From Desulfosediminicola flagellatus (GTDB taxonomy: Bacteria; Desulfobacterota; Desulfobulbia; Desulfobulbales; Desulfocapsaceae), in NCBI RefSeq assembly GCF_005116655.2, contig NZ_CP050698.1, forward strand, positions 3,929,501 through 3,993,500: a DNA stretch of 64,000 bases, read 5' to 3'. Below the pieces are notes generated by a model that worked only from the letters and a program-made list of their open reading frames with translations, was not told where the DNA came from and made no database searches. Made by a program: the position numbers and the translations under genes. Below are positions 61,125 through 64,000 of the stretch, piece by piece. Positions within the stretch are counted from its first letter, which is position 1. Each line of letters starts with the position of its first letter.

Positions 61125-61863
61125 TTTGAATCTATGAGAAAAATTCGCTGGAATTACATCAATTTTGGACCTTCATATTTTCAATACTGTACCTGAAATC
61201 ATTGGTAATACCTTAGTAATACAATAGAATTAGTCATTTCAAAAATGAACCAATCATTTCGAAAACAAATCTACTGTAATTTCAATTAATAATATCTACT
61301 CAGCATAAACCTCCAGCAGAAGGAGTTTGGGCAGATAGCGTAGACTTCGAAAGGCCATTGTCGGACAGCCTCCTAGGTACATTGACCTCAAGCCCCAACC
61401 TGGTCATATACGATTTCCAACTTCTCTACGTATTATTCGAACTGCACCTTCCAAATAATGATTTTTTTTTCAGCACCTTCTTTTCCTCAACCAAATCGGG
61501 ACAAATGTAGTAGGTGCTCGTTTTTCCGTCCAAAGATTTTTCTTACAAAGGTAAACAAACTACATCCCGCCACAGTCAAGGATCTTCACAAGTAAGAAAG
61601 CGGTAAATTCTCTCCTTTCGCACTGGTGTTGATCGCCTGAAAGCCTTATAATACAGTCATGTTTCACTATAATTCCAGAGCGAAACATTGGGGAAGTATT
61701 CTTGTGCTGTTGTATATGTCAGAATCCATAACAGGATGAAAAGAGGTAGTTGAAAGTTACTCCGTTGTCTACATGAACAAGGGTTCCACATGAAGGTGCA
61801 GTTCATTAAACGATGTACCAAAAATAACCCGAAAGAAGTTCAGACTACTAAAAGGAGTATTCT
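61125..61863. other. gene-free stretch with an isolated family B repeat end
   Basis: About 740 bp. A perfect copy of the 19-bp family B terminal repeat occurs at 61356-61374, next to CCTAGG. I could not find the matching opposite end, so the copy is probably deleted or degenerate. No gene is recognised elsewhere in the stretch. Confidence 0.5.
61356..61374. repeat. isolated family B terminal repeat
   Basis: CATTGTCGGACAGCCTCCT, identical over 19 bases to the right end of the element at 47798-47940, followed by AGG to make CCTAGG. Confidence 0.8.
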
Positions 61864-62019
61864 ATGAGAGGCACATACGAAGCATATATCCTTGTGAAAG
61901 TAAAAGACGGCAGGCAATTTGTCTGTGCACTGAACAGGAAGGCAAAGTCCGCGAATACTGCAAAACTTAATTGGACAGAACAACTGGCTTATATGAAAAC
62001 TCAAGTAATCTGGAATTAG
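61864..62019 (+). CDS. small hypothetical protein, VKVKDG-type
   Basis: A 51-residue protein: MRGTYEAYILVKVKDGRQFV, then CALNRKAKSANTAKL, NWTEQLAYMKTQVIWN. AAGGAG lies seven bases before the ATG, an excellent ribosome site. The MRG start, K(D)GRxFxC segment and closing Trp resemble the 61-residue protein at 29109-29294. A pair of hairpins follows the gene. The function is unknown. Confidence 0.6.
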   Translation: MRGTYEAYILVKVKDGRQFVCALNRKAKSANTAKLNWTEQLAYMKTQVIWN

Positions 62020-62045
62020 CCGGCTAATAACATAGCCATACGGTT

Positions 62046-62152
62046 CCACTGTAACCCCAGATAATTATTTATTAAAAAACTACAGTGGAATATTTACCCA
62101 GCGCAGCGTAGACGGGTGAAGTCAACAAATCCCCTTCTTGCTGCGCTTTTTT
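62046..62152 (+). terminator. tandem 3' hairpins, the second a terminator
   Basis: CCACTGTA (62046-62053) pairs with TACAGTGG (62081-62088). AGCGCAGC (62100-62107) pairs with GCTGCGCT (62140-62147) and is followed by five T. The second is a standard terminator for the small gene upstream; the first may be a structured 3' UTR or small RNA. Confidence 0.7.
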
Positions 62153-62382
62153 GTGTACTACAACATACCTATCCCCCTGTTGAACAAAGTAGATCCTATC
62201 CAATACAAACCCTCTTTCATTTGTGCAATAAAGTGATCGATTATCCATATTCCCAACGCTCTATTTGACACGTAGGGAGAGACAGATAATCAACAAGATA
62301 GCTCTACACACAATATCCTTGCATCCATATCATGCCTGTGGTACTTTCCGCTCCATTTTTCCAATATGCAGCTTGAGCGATA
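62153..62382. other. upstream region of the ABC-F gene
   Basis: About 230 bp without a gene. No clear promoter or leader attenuator is recognised, although ABC-F genes are often so regulated. Confidence 0.35.
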
Positions 62383-64000
62383 ATGATACATTTAAATAGC
62401 ATCCATAAACAGTACGGCTCCCAGATTCTCTTTCGGGATGCCAGCCTGCAGATTCTCCCCCAGACCAGAACAGGTTTAGTTGGCCCCAACGGCGCAGGAA
62501 AGACTTCCGTTTTCCGTTTGATCACTGGCGAAGAACACGCTGACAAAGGTGAGGTCAGCTGCTCGAAGAAGACCGTAATCGGGTACTTTTCGCAGGACGT
62601 TGGTGAAATGTCCGGCTGTACGGTACTCGAAGAAGTAATGTCTGCAGCGGGCGAAGTTGTCGAAATGGCCCGCCAGATGCGCGAGATGGAAGCGCTGATG
62701 AGTGAGCCGATGGATGATGATGCTCTTGCTGATTTACTTGAAAAATACGGTACAATTACAGAGATATTTGAGCATCGCGGCGGTTACGACCTCGACTCGC
62801 GTGCTAAAGCTGTCCTGAGCGGTCTTGGCTTTGCTGATGAAGATTTCACCTTACCTGTAGAAACTTACAGCGGTGGCTGGAAAATGCGAATTGCTCTTGC
62901 CAAGATTCTGACGATCAATCCTGATGTACTTCTTCTTGACGAACCGACAAACCATCTTGATATAGAATCTATTCTATGGCTCGAAGAGTGGCTGATATCC
63001 GATTACAAGGGTGCTCTGCTGATGACCTGTCATGACAGGGACTTCATGAACCGCATCGTCTCGCGTATTATCGAGATTGCCAACGGACAGGCCACCACCT
63101 ATAACGGCGACTATGACTTCTACCTGCGTGAACGTGAAATCCGCAGAGACCAGCTGTTTGCAAGTTTCCGACGTCAGCAGGAAATGCTCGCTAAAGAAGA
63201 AGATTTTATCGCTCGCTTTGCAGCCCGTGTCTCCCACGCAGCCCAGGTACAGTCTCGCATCAAGAAGCTGGAGAAAATTGAGCGAATCGTTCTGCCGCCT
63301 GAACAAAAGGTGATGAAATTCGATTTCCCGGTTCCTCCGCGCAGTGGAGATGACGTTCTGCACCTGAGAAACCTCAGTAAAGAGTGGGAAACCCAGAATG
63401 GCGATATAAAGCCGGTTTTCAGCGGACTCTCCGGCACTATCAGACGACTTGAAAAAATTGCTCTTGTCGGTATAAACGGTGCAGGTAAATCCACCCTGCT
63501 TAAGGTCATTACCGGCCAGACTGAGCCAACCGATGGTGATGTTGCAATCGGTGCAGGTGTTACCACCGGCTATTTCAGCCAGCACTCTATGGACATCCTT
63601 CACCCAAGCCACACAGTCTTTGAAGCTGTACAAGAAGTTCTGCCCCTTGAGAATATCGGTACCATCCGTAATCTCTGCGCTGCCTTTCTATTTCAGGGTG
63701 ATGATGTCGACAAACGCATTGAAAATCTTTCAGGTGGTGAAAAAAGCCGGGTAGTTCTCGCAAAACTCCTTGCAAGACCACTCAACTTTCTGGTTCTTGA
63801 TGAGCCTACAAACCATCTTGATATTCTCTCGCGGGAAGTATTACTGGAAGCTCTACAGAAATTTGAAGGAACCGTGCTTATGGTAAGCCATGACCGTCAC
63901 TTCCTTCGCTCCCTCGTTAACCGCGTATTCGAAATAGATCACGGCGAAATGCGCACCTTCGAAGGCGACTACGACTATTACCTTCGCCAGGTCACTGACC
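62383..64000 (+). CDS. ABC-F family ATPase, incomplete at right edge
   Basis: At least 539 residues, open to the end of the window. Two ABC domains without membrane segments: Walker A GPNGAGKT, signature YSGGWKMR and LLLDEPTNHLDIESI in the first; Walker A GINGAGKS, signature LSGGEKSR and FLVLDEPTNHLDILS in the second. Between them lies the linker EEDFIARFAARVSHAAQVQS, which contacts the ribosomal P-site tRNA in characterised members. ABC-F proteins act on stalled ribosomes or confer antibiotic protection; the standard linker suggests a housekeeping Uup/YbiT-like factor. The ATG at 62383 has only a weak ribosome site. The C-terminus is outside the window. Confidence 0.93.
   Translation, partial: MIHLNSIHKQYGSQILFRDASLQILPQTRTGLVGPNGAGKTSVFRLITGEEHADKGEVSCSKKTVIGYFSQDVGEMSGCTVLEEVMSAAGEVVEMARQMREMEALMSEPMDDDALADLLEKYGTITEIFEHRGGYDLDSRAKAVLSGLGFADEDFTLPVETYSGGWKMRIALAKILTINPDVLLLDEPTNHLDIESILWLEEWLISDYKGALLMTCHDRDFMNRIVSRIIEIANGQATTYNGDYDFYLREREIRRDQLFASFRRQQEMLAKEEDFIARFAARVSHAAQVQSRIKKLEKIERIVLPPEQKVMKFDFPVPPRSGDDVLHLRNLSKEWETQNGDIKPVFSGLSGTIRRLEKIALVGINGAGKSTLLKVITGQTEPTDGDVAIGAGVTTGYFSQHSMDILHPSHTVFEAVQEVLPLENIGTIRNLCAAFLFQGDDVDKRIENLSGGEKSRVVLAKLLARPLNFLVLDEPTNHLDILSREVLLEALQKFEGTVLMVSHDRHFLRSLVNRVFEIDHGEMRTFEGDYDYYLRQVTD

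Overview
The window looks like a chromosomal piece of an anaerobic, Gram-negative deltaproteobacterium (Desulfobacterota, probably near the Desulfobulbales/Desulfobacterales). That placement is inferred from gene content: an ETF:menaquinone-type Fe-S oxidoreductase, a glutaredoxin-ferredoxin:thioredoxin reductase fusion, Cache/PAS signalling proteins, outer-membrane barrels, a fused B12-dependent mutase, moderate GC and many small palindromic repeats. No rRNA, phage or CRISPR array is visible.

Layout. 1-1.4 kb: tRNA-Gly(CCC) with promoter and terminator, then a decayed IS3-type transposase. 1.4-21.7 kb: a fatty/carboxylic acid catabolic block, mostly on the minus strand: thioesterase, acyl-CoA dehydrogenase, OFA-type MFS carrier, divergent thiolase, fused 3-hydroxyacyl-CoA dehydrogenase/enoyl-CoA hydratase, acyl-CoA synthetase, EtfA/EtfB, membrane Fe-S ETF:quinone oxidoreductase, AAHS-type MFS carrier. 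Beyond it lie a creatininase-family hydrolase, a GNAT/DUF2080 pair, a CaiB-like CoA-transferase and an alpha/beta hydrolase. A palindromic operator-like motif (TTGTAGCTACAA type) recurs before three transcription units of this block. 21.8-27.3 kb: signalling genes and relics. 28-34.4 kb: small stress/redox genes and a B12-binding-type radical SAM protein. 34.6-39.5 kb: FAD oxidoreductase, SDR-DUF2867, an outer-membrane barrel and two overlapping TetR-type genes. 40-44.1 kb: a thiamine salvage operon (thiM-thiE-thiZ-thiX-thiY) behind a TPP riboswitch. 44.3-48.4 kb: K+ channel, PhoD-like phosphatase, repeats, coiled-coil protein. 48.8-59.1 kb: complete branched-chain 2-oxoacid dehydrogenase complex, leucine/valine-type dehydrogenase, thioesterase and a fused isobutyryl-CoA mutase (IcmF). 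59.4-64 kb: membrane barrel, small proteins, cupin, and an ABC-F ATPase that runs off the right edge.

How it fits together (inference). The amino acid dehydrogenase and E1-E2-E3 complex would turn valine into isobutyryl-CoA. IcmF would isomerise this to n-butyryl-CoA. The acyl-CoA dehydrogenase, hydratase/dehydrogenase fusion and thiolase at 2-8 kb could oxidise it to acetyl-CoA, passing electrons through EtfAB and the membrane oxidoreductase to menaquinone.

The least described material is the repeat landscape: two solo IS66-like miniature elements with exact 8-bp target duplications, a CTAG-bounded family with a conserved core (9.3, 29.6, 47.6 kb), and a second CTAG-associated family with a 19-bp terminal inverted repeat (47.8 kb; relatives at 9.2, 13.2, 24.7, 61.4 kb). 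They lie at operon edges and in one case supply a stop codon.
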